Positions 53,997 to 63,404 are shown, counted from the first letter of the stretch. The stretch is 64,000 bases of DNA from Cetobacterium_A somerae (GCF_044784365.2 NZ_CP173065.2); one strand, 5' to 3'. Numbers and translations: made by a program. Notes: a model not told the origin generated them from the letters alone.

Positions 53997-54836
53997 TTAA
54001 GTTAGACATAAATTATATTTTGTAATACTACAACTGTCCCTATCTTTAATACTAATCTCTTTATATGTTAAAATATCTTTCTTTGGTCCAAATATATCTC
54101 CTACTTTTTTTACCTCTGTAGATTTTCCACAAGCTAAAATATGCCTAACTCCATATTGACTTCCATCTAACTCCTCCTCTTTATGTTTATGCCCAAAACA
54201 TATAAAGTCTACAACATCAGATAAAACTCCCATAACTTTTTGAGCATCATCCATTTTTAAAAATAGAGATCTTTCTACTGGATGATGATGAAAATAAGCA
54301 ACTCTAACTTTATCAGTTTTTATATAACCTTTTAAAATATTGGCAAGTTTTTTTAATTGTCTCTCTCCCATCTCTCCAGATGCAAAATGTAATAACTCGT
54401 CATCTTTATCAATAACAGAATCAAGAGCTATATATACAACACCATTTACTTCCTCTACAATTGGATAAACATTTAATAAACCTTCATCAGTATATACTAA
54501 TTCAAGTTCTAGTAAATCTTCTAAAATATATTTTTTAAAGTTTTCTTGTGACTCTTTAGTATATACATTTCCACAATATCCATAATCATGATTTCCAGGA
54601 ACTATTTTTAAAATAAATCCACTTTCTTTAAATCTATTTAATAACTTTACAGCTTCTATGTATTCTTCCTTATCTCCATTGTTAGTTATATCTCCTGTTA
54701 TCATAATAACTGGTTTATTCTTTAAATTTTGGTAACGTTGAAGTATATGATCTATAATAACTTTTAAATATTGATTTTCAAGATTTTTTTCGTTAGCTCC
54801 AATGTGTAAGTCACTTAAATGAATAAATTTTTTCAT
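53997..54836 (-). CDS. Calcineurin-like metallophosphoesterase
   Basis: 279-aa cytoplasmic phosphoesterase with the complete dinuclear metal site: Asp9 and His11 (LSDLHIG), Asp49 (ITGDITNNGD), Asn82 and His83 (VPGNHDYGY), a late histidine in YFHHHPVERS, and GHKHKEEEL. Relatives cleave cyclic nucleotides (CpdA), nucleotides or lipids. The substrate here is unknown. It is first in a two-gene unit with the membrane protein at 53107-53976. Confidence 0.88.
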   Translation of the reverse strand: MKKFIHLSDLHIGANEKNLENQYLKVIIDHILQRYQNLKNKPVIMITGDITNNGDKEEYIEAVKLLNRFKESGFILKIVPGNHDYGYCGNVYTKESQENFKKYILEDLLELELVYTDEGLLNVYPIVEEVNGVVYIALDSVIDKDDELLHFASGEMGERQLKKLANILKGYIKTDKVRVAYFHHHPVERSLFLKMDDAQKVMGVLSDVVDFICFGHKHKEEELDGSQYGVRHILACGKSTEVKKVGDIFGPKKDILTYKEISIKDRDSCSITKYNLCLT

Positions 54837-54935
54837 ATATTTTACTCCTTTAAAATTTGATTTACTAAACTTGACAATATATACCTATCAGTAAAAATCA
54901 TTCCTTTTTAATGAAGAGAAATATTTATTAAAATA

Positions 54936-54967
54936 AAAAATACGTCAAAAGTTTTGACGTATTTTTA
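54936..54967 (-). terminator. Terminator of the PTS/kinase/aldolase operon
   Basis: AAATACGTCAAA and TTTGACGTATTT arms with a minimal loop, followed by T-rich sequence on the minus strand, just past the aldolase stop. Confidence 0.82.
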
Positions 54968-54972
54968 AATTA

Positions 54973-55926
54973 CTATTTAAATACCTTTTTTATCTTCTCA
55001 GAATAATATGTTTCCATAGCCTTTTTAGGCACACCTAAATACTTTTTCAAATCCATCTCTTTAGGATTATTTTTCATATACTCTAAAAGTGTACTTGTAA
55101 ATACCAATCTTCCATCAGTATCCACATTTATCTTTGTAACTATAGATTTAGATGCCTTTTTTAGCTCTAAATCAGGAATTCCAATGGCATCTTTTATCAT
55201 TCCACCATTGTCTCTAAACTTTTCAATATACTCTCCAGGAACTGAAGATGATCCGTGTAAAACAATTGGGAACTCTCCTAAAACCTCTCTTATATTCTCA
55301 AGAATATCCAGTCTTAATTTTGGATCTTCCCCTGGTTTAAATTTATGTGCTCCATGAGCAGTTCCAATAGCTATTGCCAAAGAGTCCACTCCAGTTTTTT
55401 GAACAAACTCAACTACCTCTTTAGGATTAGTAAACTTATTCTCTTCAGAAGATATCTCGTCCTCTATCCCAGATAAAATTCCTAACTCTCCCTCCACTGA
55501 GGCGTTATACTTCTTAGCTAACTCCACTACCTCTTTAGTCTTCTCAATATTTTTATAAAACTCCTCGTGAGAAGCATCTATCATAACAGATGAGAATCCA
55601 TAATCTAAGCAATCCTTAATTAAATCATAGTCCTTTCCATGATCTAAGTTTAAAGCTACTCCAATTTCACTTCTTTTAGCTCTTAAATCTAAAATAGCAC
55701 CCTTTACCATAAGAGGTAAAGTTTCCTTACCTATATAGTTTCTTGCTGATTCTGAAATTTGTAATATAACATCTGAATTAGCCTCATGACAAGCATTCAG
55801 TATCGCCTTTAATTGCTCTAAGTTAGCGAAGTTAAAAGCTGGTATTGAATACCCTTTTTCATTAGCTTTTCTAAACATCTCTTTTGTATTAACTAATCCT
55901 AAATCTTGAAATCTGTACTTTGCCAT
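54973..55926 (-). CDS. Class II ketose-bisphosphate aldolase (FbaA/GatY-like)
   Basis: 317-aa zinc aldolase: PAFNFANLEQLKAILNAC, VALNLDHGKDYDLIKDCLDYGFSSVMIDAS (zinc His and catalytic Asp), GELGILSGIED, AIAIGTAHGAHKF and IVLHGSSSVPGEY (zinc histidines). It cleaves fructose- or tagatose-1,6-bisphosphate-like ketose bisphosphates to triose phosphates. It overlaps the PfkB kinase gene by 28 bp, so kinase and aldolase act in sequence on the sugar phosphate delivered by the PTS of this operon. Confidence 0.9.
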   Translation of the reverse strand: MAKYRFQDLGLVNTKEMFRKANEKGYSIPAFNFANLEQLKAILNACHEANSDVILQISESARNYIGKETLPLMVKGAILDLRAKRSEIGVALNLDHGKDYDLIKDCLDYGFSSVMIDASHEEFYKNIEKTKEVVELAKKYNASVEGELGILSGIEDEISSEENKFTNPKEVVEFVQKTGVDSLAIAIGTAHGAHKFKPGEDPKLRLDILENIREVLGEFPIVLHGSSSVPGEYIEKFRDNGGMIKDAIGIPDLELKKASKSIVTKINVDTDGRLVFTSTLLEYMKNNPKEMDLKKYLGVPKKAMETYYSEKIKKVFK

Positions 55927-56819
55927 TTCTCCATCCTCTCGTATACGTCTTTTAACTCAGGTATTGATTCTCTTCCACCTATTTTTTCCACAGATAGTGA
56001 TGCACATACTGATGAAAACTTAATTGTTTCTATAAAGTCATATCCTTTTCCTAAACTATAGACAAAAGCACCATGGAATATATCCCCAGCTCCTGTTGTA
56101 TCAATAGCTTTTGTTTTAAAGGCAGGGAAGTTATATAACTCTCCATCTTTTCTATATATACACCCTTTTTCTCCTAAAGTTATAACCACAGTTTTTCCAT
56201 TTAAATCTTCCAATTTAGAAAAAACCTCTCTGTAGTTTTCTTCAGTTAATCTATCCACTTTTGTGTAATCCCTTGCAAAATCCTCAGAACATATTAGATA
56301 ATCAACTTTCTGGGCTAACTCTACAGTTTCCTCTTTATAACTTCCTGCATCTAAAATAGTTACAGCTTTTGGAAAAGTATCCAATGTCATTCTTGCTAAC
56401 TCAATCTCATGTCCATCAAACAGTACTATCTCAGGTTCTAAAGAGTAATCTATTTTGTAATCACTTGGTATTAAGTTTTTATTTCTATGATTTAATATTG
56501 TTCTACTTCCATTTGAAGTATTAGTTATAATCATACTACATGGTGTTGTGTATCCCTCTTTAACCAAAGAGTTTTTAAGATCCACTTGAACAGATTCTAA
56601 CTCTTTAACAATTAAATCACCATATAGATCTTTTCCTAAAGTTGTTATATAAGATGGAAACTCACCAAATTTTCCTAAAAGGTAGGCCGCATTACCTGTG
56701 GGCCCACCTCCCATTATTTTTGTTTCGTCAGCTTTATACTTTCTATTTTCTATAGGATACTCGTGTAAAACATAAGTTATGTCACAAGCAGAGTGTCCTA
56801 CACATAATATCTTATTCAT
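55899..56819 (-). CDS. PfkB-family sugar kinase
   Basis: 306-aa ribokinase-fold enzyme: N-terminal GHSACDITYVLHEYP, GGGPTGNAAYLLGKFG, and the PfkB signature with catalytic Asp in AIDTTGAGDIFHGAFVYSLGKG. It probably phosphorylates a sugar monophosphate to a bisphosphate for the adjacent class II aldolase. I chose the ATG at 56817-56819 with AAAGGATGAG upstream, over an ATG four codons earlier that lies inside the preceding gene. Substrate not determined. Confidence 0.88.
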   Translation of the reverse strand: MNKILCVGHSACDITYVLHEYPIENRKYKADETKIMGGGPTGNAAYLLGKFGEFPSYITTLGKDLYGDLIVKELESVQVDLKNSLVKEGYTTPCSMIITNTSNGSRTILNHRNKNLIPSDYKIDYSLEPEIVLFDGHEIELARMTLDTFPKAVTILDAGSYKEETVELAQKVDYLICSEDFARDYTKVDRLTEENYREVFSKLEDLNGKTVVITLGEKGCIYRKDGELYNFPAFKTKAIDTTGAGDIFHGAFVYSLGKGYDFIETIKFSSVCASLSVEKIGGRESIPELKDVYERMEKWQSTDFKI

Positions 56820-56820
56820 T

Positions 56821-58191
56821 TTAATACTCATCCTTTGCGTTTATAACTTTCACATCTTTTTTAACTATTGATGGAACTATTATAAATATAGCTAATACTA
56901 AGATTATTGCTAATATTCCAGGTGCTTTGTAAACCTCTCCAACTTTTCCAACAATAATTCCTAACACTCCAAAGTCTATATCTCCAAAAGTTGTATTTTG
57001 GAATCCAATTCCACCTAGTACAGGAAGTAGTAAAGCTGGTAGGAAAGACAGGAATAAACCGTTGATAAAGGCTCCTACAATAGCTCCTTTTCTTCCACCT
57101 GTTGCATTACCATAAATTCCTGCAGTAGCTCCACAGAAGAAGTGTGGTACTAGTCCTGGTATTATTAAAACAGCTCCCATAGCTCCTAAGATTAACATTC
57201 CAAGAACTCCACCTACAAACGATGATAAGAATCCAATTATAACAGCGTTAGGTGCATAAGTGAAGAACACTGCACAGTCAACGGCTGGTATAGAGTTTGG
57301 AATTACTTTTTGTGAAATTCCTTGGAAAGCTGGTATTAACTCAGCTAGTATCATTCTAACTCCGTTATAAACAATTGTTACTCCAACTGCAAAACTTAAA
57401 GCTGAGATTATAGCAAATACTATGTAGTTCTTTCCACCAGACAACTCTGATACATACTCAGGTCCTGCTGCAATTGCTGCAACTATGTAGAATACTAACA
57501 TTGTTATTCCTGTAGAAATTGTTGTATCTCTTAAGAAGTTTAACTTCTCTGGAATTTTAATATTTTCAGTACTATCCTCAGGATTTCCAATTTTCTCTCC
57601 TATGAATGCTGCAACATAATATCCTAAAGATCCAAAATGTCCCATAGCTATTCCATCGTCATCAGTAACTAAATCAGTATATCTTTGTCCAATTGCTGGT
57701 GAAATTGCAGACCACATTCCTAAAAGTAATCCTCCAACAAGAACAAGAACTCCACCTGTAAATCCAATCTTTGCAAGAACTGCTGAGAACATACATGCTA
57801 AGAAGAAGCTGTGGTGCCCTGTTAAGAATATATACTTAAACTTTGTAAATCTAGCTATTAATATGTTTATAATTAAACCTGCTAACAGAATAAACATAGT
57901 CTCTTTTCCTAAAACCTTTTGAGCTATTGAAACAATAGCTTCGTTGTTTGGAACAACTCCTGTTATATTAAATCCCTTTTCAATCATCTTTCCTAAATAA
58001 TCAAGATTTTTAACGATAAAGTCTGCTCCAGCACCTAACATAATAAAACCTAGTATTGGTTTTAATGTACCTACAATCAATTTATTAATTGGCTTTTTCA
58101 AAGCAACTAAACCTATAAAAGACATAAGTCCTAATAAAAACGCTGGATTTGTTAATATATCATTTCCTATTACACCTATCAAACCTAACAT
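56821..58191 (-). CDS. PTS EIIC, ascorbate/galactitol (UlaA-like) family
   Basis: 456-aa permease with about ten to eleven helices. Patterns KPILGFIMLGAGADFIV, LTGHHSFFLACMFSAVLAKIGF, HFGSLGYYVAAFIGEKIG, SIPAVDCAVFFTYAPNAVIIGFL and GATAGIYGNATGGRKGAIVGAFINGL fit the UlaA/SgaT group. In this family EIIA, EIIB and EIIC are separate genes, as here. Transport substrate is uncertain; the kinase plus aldolase suggest a hexose, pentose or alditol that ends as a ketose bisphosphate, not ascorbate itself. Confidence 0.88.
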   Translation of the reverse strand: MLGLIGVIGNDILTNPAFLLGLMSFIGLVALKKPINKLIVGTLKPILGFIMLGAGADFIVKNLDYLGKMIEKGFNITGVVPNNEAIVSIAQKVLGKETMFILLAGLIINILIARFTKFKYIFLTGHHSFFLACMFSAVLAKIGFTGGVLVLVGGLLLGMWSAISPAIGQRYTDLVTDDDGIAMGHFGSLGYYVAAFIGEKIGNPEDSTENIKIPEKLNFLRDTTISTGITMLVFYIVAAIAAGPEYVSELSGGKNYIVFAIISALSFAVGVTIVYNGVRMILAELIPAFQGISQKVIPNSIPAVDCAVFFTYAPNAVIIGFLSSFVGGVLGMLILGAMGAVLIIPGLVPHFFCGATAGIYGNATGGRKGAIVGAFINGLFLSFLPALLLPVLGGIGFQNTTFGDIDFGVLGIIVGKVGEVYKAPGILAIILVLAIFIIVPSIVKKDVKVINAKDEY

Positions 58192-58217
58192 AATTTTTAT
58201 TCACCCCTCAATAATCA

Positions 58218-58493
58218 TTATTTAACTAAAGTTAATATAGTTTCTAATACATCCTCTTTTATTTTCTTTTTGTTTGTGTAACTTCTAATTGGTACAACTT
58301 TCAAATTTGTTATTTGATCTGCTAACTCCTTTATTGTTACAACTAAATCTACCTCTTTTCCAGAAACAGAGTTAAAATCACACGAGCTTACATCTGCAGT
58401 GATTCCCTCCTCTTGACATATCTCCTCAATTTTCATAGCACACATTAAGCTACTTCCAATTCCATTTCCACAAACTGTCAAAATCTTTACCAT
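58218..58493 (-). CDS. PTS EIIB subunit (ascorbate/galactitol type)
   Basis: 91-aa protein with the phosphocysteine loop at the N-terminus (MVKILTVCGNGIGSSLM, Cys8). I chose the ATG at 58491-58493 with GGGAGTGAG upstream; a GTG three codons earlier overlaps that site. Transfers phosphate from EIIA to the sugar in EIIC. Confidence 0.9.
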   Translation of the reverse strand: MVKILTVCGNGIGSSLMCAMKIEEICQEEGITADVSSCDFNSVSGKEVDLVVTIKELADQITNLKVVPIRSYTNKKKIKEDVLETILTLVK

Positions 58494-58510
58494 AATTCTC
58501 ACTCCCTCTT

Positions 58511-58930
58511 TTATAGATAATTTAAAATCTCTTCTTTATTTTTAGCAAAACTCATTTTTTCAACAATCTCTTCATCATCAACTAGCTGTGACAGTTTTCT
58601 TATAACCTCAATATGAGATGAGTTATCTTTAGAAGCTAGCATAAATACTAAATTTACATTCTCTCCTAAAAAGTCCACTCCATCTTTTATCAGTAATAGC
58701 GACAGTGCTGTTTGATTAACTCCATCCTCTGGCCTTGCATGAGGCATAGCAACATTATCAGTTATCACAACATAGTTTCCTAACTTTTCAATGTTTTTTA
58801 TTGCTGCTTCTATATACCTTTCCTCAATACTTTGATTTTCCAAAAGTATTTTCCCTGATTTTCTAACTGCATCTTTCCAATCTTCTACTCTTTCTAAAAC
58901 ATGAATATTATCTTTTAAAATACTTTTCAT
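58511..58930 (-). CDS. PTS EIIA subunit (mannitol/fructose/ascorbate type, PTS_EIIA_2)
   Basis: 139-aa protein with the active histidine in VAMPHARPEDG (His64) and the family segment DGVDFLGENVNLVFMLASKDNSSHIEVI. The ATG at 58928-58930 is chosen because AAAAGGG lies upstream; the open frame extends 18 codons further with no binding site. First gene of the PTS operon. Its closest relative in the window is the C-terminal domain of the BglG-type regulator upstream. Confidence 0.9.
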   Translation of the reverse strand: MKSILKDNIHVLERVEDWKDAVRKSGKILLENQSIEERYIEAAIKNIEKLGNYVVITDNVAMPHARPEDGVNQTALSLLLIKDGVDFLGENVNLVFMLASKDNSSHIEVIRKLSQLVDDEEIVEKMSFAKNKEEILNYL

Positions 58931-59018
58931 TATATCAGCCCTTTTGTTTTTTTTTAGTATACTGTAATTATATAAGGAACACATATTAAAATAAAGAGGC
59001 TATTTTTTTCATCTTTTC

Positions 59019-59049
59019 AAAAAAAACTAGTCTCTAATAAAGAGACTAG
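59019..59049 (-). terminator. Terminator of the BglG-type regulator gene
   Basis: CTAGTCTCT-TTATT-AGAGACTAG followed by eight T on the minus strand, 6 bp past the regulator stop. Confidence 0.88.
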
Positions 59050-59054
59050 CCAAT

Positions 59055-61076
59055 CTATCTATTTAATATTTTTATAAAATCTTCCTGTTTTTTAATTCTT
59101 TTTATATCCTGTAAAAAACTCTCCTCATTTGAAAGATCCACTAATTTTATGAAGGTTTCTAAATGGTCATTGTTATTTTTAGAGGAAAACATAATAAGAG
59201 TTGAGATCTTCTCATTTGTTGGTAGTAAAACTGGAGTTTTTAAAGTCATAACTGAAAAACCAGTTTCAAATACATCTCCTTTAGTTCTAGCATGAGGGAA
59301 TAGAGTTTCTGTTCCTAAAACCATATATGAACCAAACTCCTCTATAGACTTTATTGAGTTTTCAATATAGCTCTCTTTTATAATTTTATCATTTAAAAGT
59401 AGTTGGCCAACTTTTCTTATAGCCTCTTTCCAATCTTTAACCTCTTGGTTTATTAAAACTCTATCTCCTATATAGTCAAAAATTGTATTCTTTTCTTGAA
59501 AGAAATCGTCTATTAAGTACTCATCAAAACTATTTTTCAAGTTGTTTCTTAACTCTTTCTCATCAAAACCTTTACAACTTTCCTTAACAACCTCTATTAA
59601 TTTAGTCATAGATATTTTTTTTGAGCTTTTATGAATACCTATTGCTTCTATTTTTCTTTTATCCTCTTCTGTTAAAATAGGATTTAATTTTAAAACTATT
59701 CTATCCTCTAAATCTCCTTTTACATCCACTGTTGTCAAAATAAGGTCTATATCATTTTTAGAAACTACCTTATCTATTAGATACTCTGGAATTATATCTA
59801 CAATCTCTAGGTGATAGTACTGATTTAGTTGTTGGGCTAATAGTTTAGATGTTCCATAACCTGACCCGCAAACTAAAACTACTCTTTTCTTTTTACTTTT
59901 TATTTTATTTCTATCTATTGCAGCTTTAAAATGGATAACTAAAAAGGAGATTTCATCCTCTGTAAATGTAAGATTCATCTTATCCTCTATCTTTTTCAAA
60001 ACTGCCTTTGTTATATTAAAGTAGTTTGGATAACTTTCTAAAACTTCTTTATATATTGAGTTTTCTAACTCTATCTTATTTTTTATTCTGTATATTGTAG
60101 GTTTTATATGATTTAATAACCCCTCTAATAAAAGTTTATCTTCAGCGATGTTCTCTTTTATATAACTGTTAAAATCTAATATCATCTCTTTTAACATAAT
60201 CTCTATCTCTACCCAGTTATCATAGTATGAGTAGTTAAGATTATATGTGTTACTTCCTAAAAAGTAGTCAGTTATTTTTAGATACTCTATCTCTTCTAGT
60301 TCAATCTCATACCACTCTTCAAGTATTGATGAAGCTTTTTTTATGCATCTATACTCTTTTGTCTCTGATAGAAATTTCTCATTTTTTATTTCATTTAATC
60401 TATGATCTCTCATATTCATATATAAACCTATTCTTAAATAGTTTATTATTATTTTATAAGCTTCATCAGAGATTATTATATTCATTAACTTTTGACAATA
60501 GTTTATAAACCTTTTTATTCCATCTTTTTCTATTTTTTCAAAAAAGTTTTCTTTTAAATAATCTTTTAAGAAAATTGAGTTACTTTTAGAGATGTTATTT
60601 AAAAGTTTTAAAAAAGAGATTCTTATATTCTCCTCTTTTCCATCTAACTCCAATCCCTTTTTAGGTTTTATATTTAGTGATAATCCATAGCTATCTAAAA
60701 AAATTTTTACCTCTTTAAAGTGTGTTTTCACTGTTGTTGGACTTATATCTAGCTCTATTCCAACTGATTTTTGGTTTATCTCTCTATTTAAAAAGATATT
60801 TAATAGTATATACATCTCTCTTTCTTGAATAGATAGAGAATGTGTCCCATTTTTTTTGATGTTCTCAAACACTATCTCCCAACTACTGTGTTTTAAACAC
60901 CCTTTTTCAATTACTATTTTAGGTTGGTTACTTTCCCCTAGAAACTCATTTAGTTTCTCTAGCTCATAACGTAAACTTCTTTCTGACACACTGAACTGTT
61001 GACTAATTTTACTTAAATGAAACTCATTTTTATCTAACATATATTGAAATATTTCTACTAATTGAGATGCTTTCAT
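59055..61076 (-). CDS. BglG/MtlR-type PTS-regulated transcription activator
   Basis: 673-aa multi-domain regulator. N-terminal helix-turn-helix domains (ASQLVEIFQYMLDKNEFHLS, VGIELDISPTTVKTHFKEVK), two PRD regions (about 170-390, with His-containing segments such as LLNHIKPTIYRIKNK and FLVIHFKAAIDRNK), an EIIB-like domain (about 394-480: VVLVCGSGYGTSKLLAQQL) and an EIIA_2-like domain (about 530-673: FPHARTKGDV). Such proteins activate PTS operons and are tuned by phosphorylation. It lies upstream of the EIIA-EIIB-EIIC-PfkB-aldolase operon, separated by a terminator. RBS GGGGGAAAA precedes the ATG. Confidence 0.9.
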   Translation of the reverse strand: MKASQLVEIFQYMLDKNEFHLSKISQQFSVSERSLRYELEKLNEFLGESNQPKIVIEKGCLKHSSWEIVFENIKKNGTHSLSIQEREMYILLNIFLNREINQKSVGIELDISPTTVKTHFKEVKIFLDSYGLSLNIKPKKGLELDGKEENIRISFLKLLNNISKSNSIFLKDYLKENFFEKIEKDGIKRFINYCQKLMNIIISDEAYKIIINYLRIGLYMNMRDHRLNEIKNEKFLSETKEYRCIKKASSILEEWYEIELEEIEYLKITDYFLGSNTYNLNYSYYDNWVEIEIMLKEMILDFNSYIKENIAEDKLLLEGLLNHIKPTIYRIKNKIELENSIYKEVLESYPNYFNITKAVLKKIEDKMNLTFTEDEISFLVIHFKAAIDRNKIKSKKKRVVLVCGSGYGTSKLLAQQLNQYYHLEIVDIIPEYLIDKVVSKNDIDLILTTVDVKGDLEDRIVLKLNPILTEEDKRKIEAIGIHKSSKKISMTKLIEVVKESCKGFDEKELRNNLKNSFDEYLIDDFFQEKNTIFDYIGDRVLINQEVKDWKEAIRKVGQLLLNDKIIKESYIENSIKSIEEFGSYMVLGTETLFPHARTKGDVFETGFSVMTLKTPVLLPTNEKISTLIMFSSKNNNDHLETFIKLVDLSNEESFLQDIKRIKKQEDFIKILNR

Positions 61077-61284
61077 TTTTCCCCCATTTTCTCCTATTTG
61101 TTCATTTTCTAATAATTATAGTATAACAAAATTTTGTGTAATTTAAATAGAGAAAATAAGTTATTCGTTAAGAGTTAATCAACGCTATGATTAAAATAAC
61201 ACTCCTTATTCCATCTCTTTTTTCTTTCCATCTTCAGATATATTTTTTCAAAAGATCTTTCAGGTTAAATAACTTTTATAGAAT

Positions 61285-62589
61285 TTAACTTAATTTTTTA
61301 TATTTATAGGCAAATTGATTTAATTTTTCTTTTAATTCACCATCTTTTACTACGTTCAATATATTTTCAAAATGTTCGTTAACAGGTTTTATTTCAGAAA
61401 AATATATATCTAATATATCTTCAAATTCCTCTTTACCAGATACACTCCCATCTTGCAAAATACTTTTTAAACTTAAAACTTTTCCTAAAGGTGCTACATA
61501 ATTTTGAATTTCTTCTATTTCAATTTGATAAATTTTAATCAAATTTTCTATATATACTTCAAGCTTCTCCTTATCTAAATTTTTTCTTAAAATATTAACT
61601 ATACTTTCTTCTGAACTAATTTTCAATTCTTTTTCTAGCTTTAGCACTTCATACCTTAAATCAAATAAGTTATTAATTGAATAATTTTCAATTTTTAAAA
61701 GTTTTAGTTTTATTCCTTTTTTTTCTGTAAGTTCTTTTAATAAACACAAATATTTTTCTTTAAGTTTTGGTTCTGTATTACAAATATAATTATGATAATA
61801 CAATATTTCTTCAAGATATTTTTCAATTTTAATTCCTATTATATTTTTCTCGACAATGTTCTTTGCCTGATCTCTTATATCTGTTCCTGTATCAAAATAA
61901 TCCCTTCTTATAATTTTATTTGCTATTGCTTCATCTCCCTCAGAAGGCATCAATTCATCTAGTTCTTCACCTTCTAAATTGGGTAATAAAAAATAAAATA
62001 ATGATGATAATAACATATATTTTTTATAAATATCATCACTTATTTCTGAAATATAAACATTTTCATAACTTTCGATATTTACATTAAATCTATTTATAAC
62101 TTGTTCATAAATTCTCGGATTATGAAAATTATTAATATTTTCTAATTTTCCAAATTTCTTTAATCGCTTTTCTTTGACTTCCTCTAATTTATCAACAATA
62201 AAATATAAATCAATATTTTCTTCTAATTTTTTCTTTAAAAACTCTTCGTATAAAATATCTTCAATAGGTATTTCTTTTAAATCTATTCTATGAATAAAAA
62301 ATTTATCTATATATCCTTCTGGTATTCCTAAAGTTTTTATTTTTTTAGTATCTAACAACATAATCACTTTAATTTTTCTAAAATCATTCAACTCATGAAA
62401 AAAGCTAATTACTTCTATAAAGACATCTTTTTGATTTATTCTTTCTAAATTATCAATCACAACTATTATTGAATTTTTAAAACGTTCTATGAAACTTTTA
62501 AATTCTCTTTTTAAATTTTCACTAGAATTTTCTTTTAGAAGTAGTTTACCTAATCCTAAAGGAAACTTTGTAAGAATCGGTTCTAGCAT
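61285..62589 (-). CDS. KAP-type P-loop NTPase, C-terminal part (downstream of a frameshift)
   Basis: 434 codons counted from the first internal ATG. The same frame continues upstream to the A8 tract (62627-62634), so it is really the second part of the gene at 62616-63404. It holds the Walker B-like strand IIVVIDNLERI (Asp46), then IKVIMLLDTKKI and a long helical C-terminal half rich in Lys and Glu, as in KAP NTPases. No ribosome binding site of note precedes the ATG. With one base of slippage the whole protein would be 706 aa. The translated product on its own would lack Walker A. Confidence 0.8.
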   Translation of the reverse strand: MLEPILTKFPLGLGKLLLKENSSENLKREFKSFIERFKNSIIVVIDNLERINQKDVFIEVISFFHELNDFRKIKVIMLLDTKKIKTLGIPEGYIDKFFIHRIDLKEIPIEDILYEEFLKKKLEENIDLYFIVDKLEEVKEKRLKKFGKLENINNFHNPRIYEQVINRFNVNIESYENVYISEISDDIYKKYMLLSSLFYFLLPNLEGEELDELMPSEGDEAIANKIIRRDYFDTGTDIRDQAKNIVEKNIIGIKIEKYLEEILYYHNYICNTEPKLKEKYLCLLKELTEKKGIKLKLLKIENYSINNLFDLRYEVLKLEKELKISSEESIVNILRKNLDKEKLEVYIENLIKIYQIEIEEIQNYVAPLGKVLSLKSILQDGSVSGKEEFEDILDIYFSEIKPVNEHFENILNVVKDGELKEKLNQFAYKYKKLS

Positions 62590-62615
62590 AACTAAATAAT
62601 CATAACTATCTCCTA

Positions 62616-63404
62616 CTAAAAATCCATTTTTTTTGCTAACATCTTTAAATCTTTAAAGAAGGCTTTCATTAATTTTTCTCTAGTTCCATATAATAAAGCA
62701 TCATATTTTAGAATATCATATTTATTTTTATCTGATTCTAATACTGTACTTATAAAAAATGTTTTTCCAATTCCCCAGTCACCATCAACTAAAATAGAAG
62801 AAACTAAATCTTCTTCCAACAAATACTTCATTTTTTTTCTTGCTAACTTTCTACTTGGGTATAAGCTATCTATAGTTTTTTCACGATGTTCTATCTCCTT
62901 ATCACAATCCTCTTCAAATATTCGATATATTAATAATAATATTCCTATAGACATTAATCCTATAATAAATTCTCTGTTAAATACCATGATAACATTTTTC
63001 ACTATTTGTTCCTGAGATAATTGTAAGCCCTGTAAAAATCCTGTTATATAAATAAATTTTTGTAACAATGATATTGTCTTCACACTTATCCATTCTTTAT
63101 CTATTTCATTTTTATATTTTAAAATAAAGGTTATGTAAACTATAAAACCTAAAATAATAATACATAATCTTCCTAATATATTTATATTAAATTGTGTATT
63201 GAAAATAAGATAATCTTGGATATTTATAAATTTACTAACTGCAACTTTGCTTTCTGTTATTTGCGGAACTATAAATCCACTTACTGTTGCCACAAGATAA
63301 AAAAAGATATATTTAAAAATATAGTATATTCTCTCTTTTCTACTCATAGTTAAAAATATATTTCTAGTATTTACTTCTTCTTCTTTTATTTTAATTTTTT
63401 CCAT
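62616..63404 (-). CDS. KAP-type P-loop NTPase, N-terminal part with Walker A (ends at a frameshift)
   Basis: 262-aa protein. Hydrophobic segments lie at about 26-46, 78-96 and 145-162, followed by a Walker A motif DGDWGIGKTFF (Gly208 to Thr215). KAP NTPases typically have membrane helices near the P-loop; several are linked to phage exclusion. The frame ends at a TAG 9-11 bases after an A8 run (62627-62634). Reading one A twice puts it in frame with Walker B and the rest. The start overlaps the upstream 163-aa gene by 14 bp. AT-content is higher than in the metabolic neighbours. Confidence 0.8.
   Translation of the reverse strand: MEKIKIKEEEVNTRNIFLTMSRKERIYYIFKYIFFYLVATVSGFIVPQITESKVAVSKFINIQDYLIFNTQFNINILGRLCIIILGFIVYITFILKYKNEIDKEWISVKTISLLQKFIYITGFLQGLQLSQEQIVKNVIMVFNREFIIGLMSIGILLLIYRIFEEDCDKEIEHREKTIDSLYPSRKLARKKMKYLLEEDLVSSILVDGDWGIGKTFFISTVLESDKNKYDILKYDALLYGTREKLMKAFFKDLKMLAKKMDF
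62627..62634 (-). other. A8 slippery tract joining the two KAP reading frames
   Basis: On the coding strand GC-AAAAAAAA-TGG. In the zero frame it reads GCA AAA AAA ATG, so A-AAA-AAA is placed as a canonical -1 slippery heptamer. A -1 slip gives AAA AAA AAT GGA TTT TTA GTA, continuous with the downstream frame. A loss or gain of A by mutation would also switch the gene off or on. Confidence 0.75.

Noticed and set aside
61077..61284. Small gene between the BglG regulator and KAP fragments
   Set aside because: All frames are closed within short distance; the 208 bp are AT-rich spacer.
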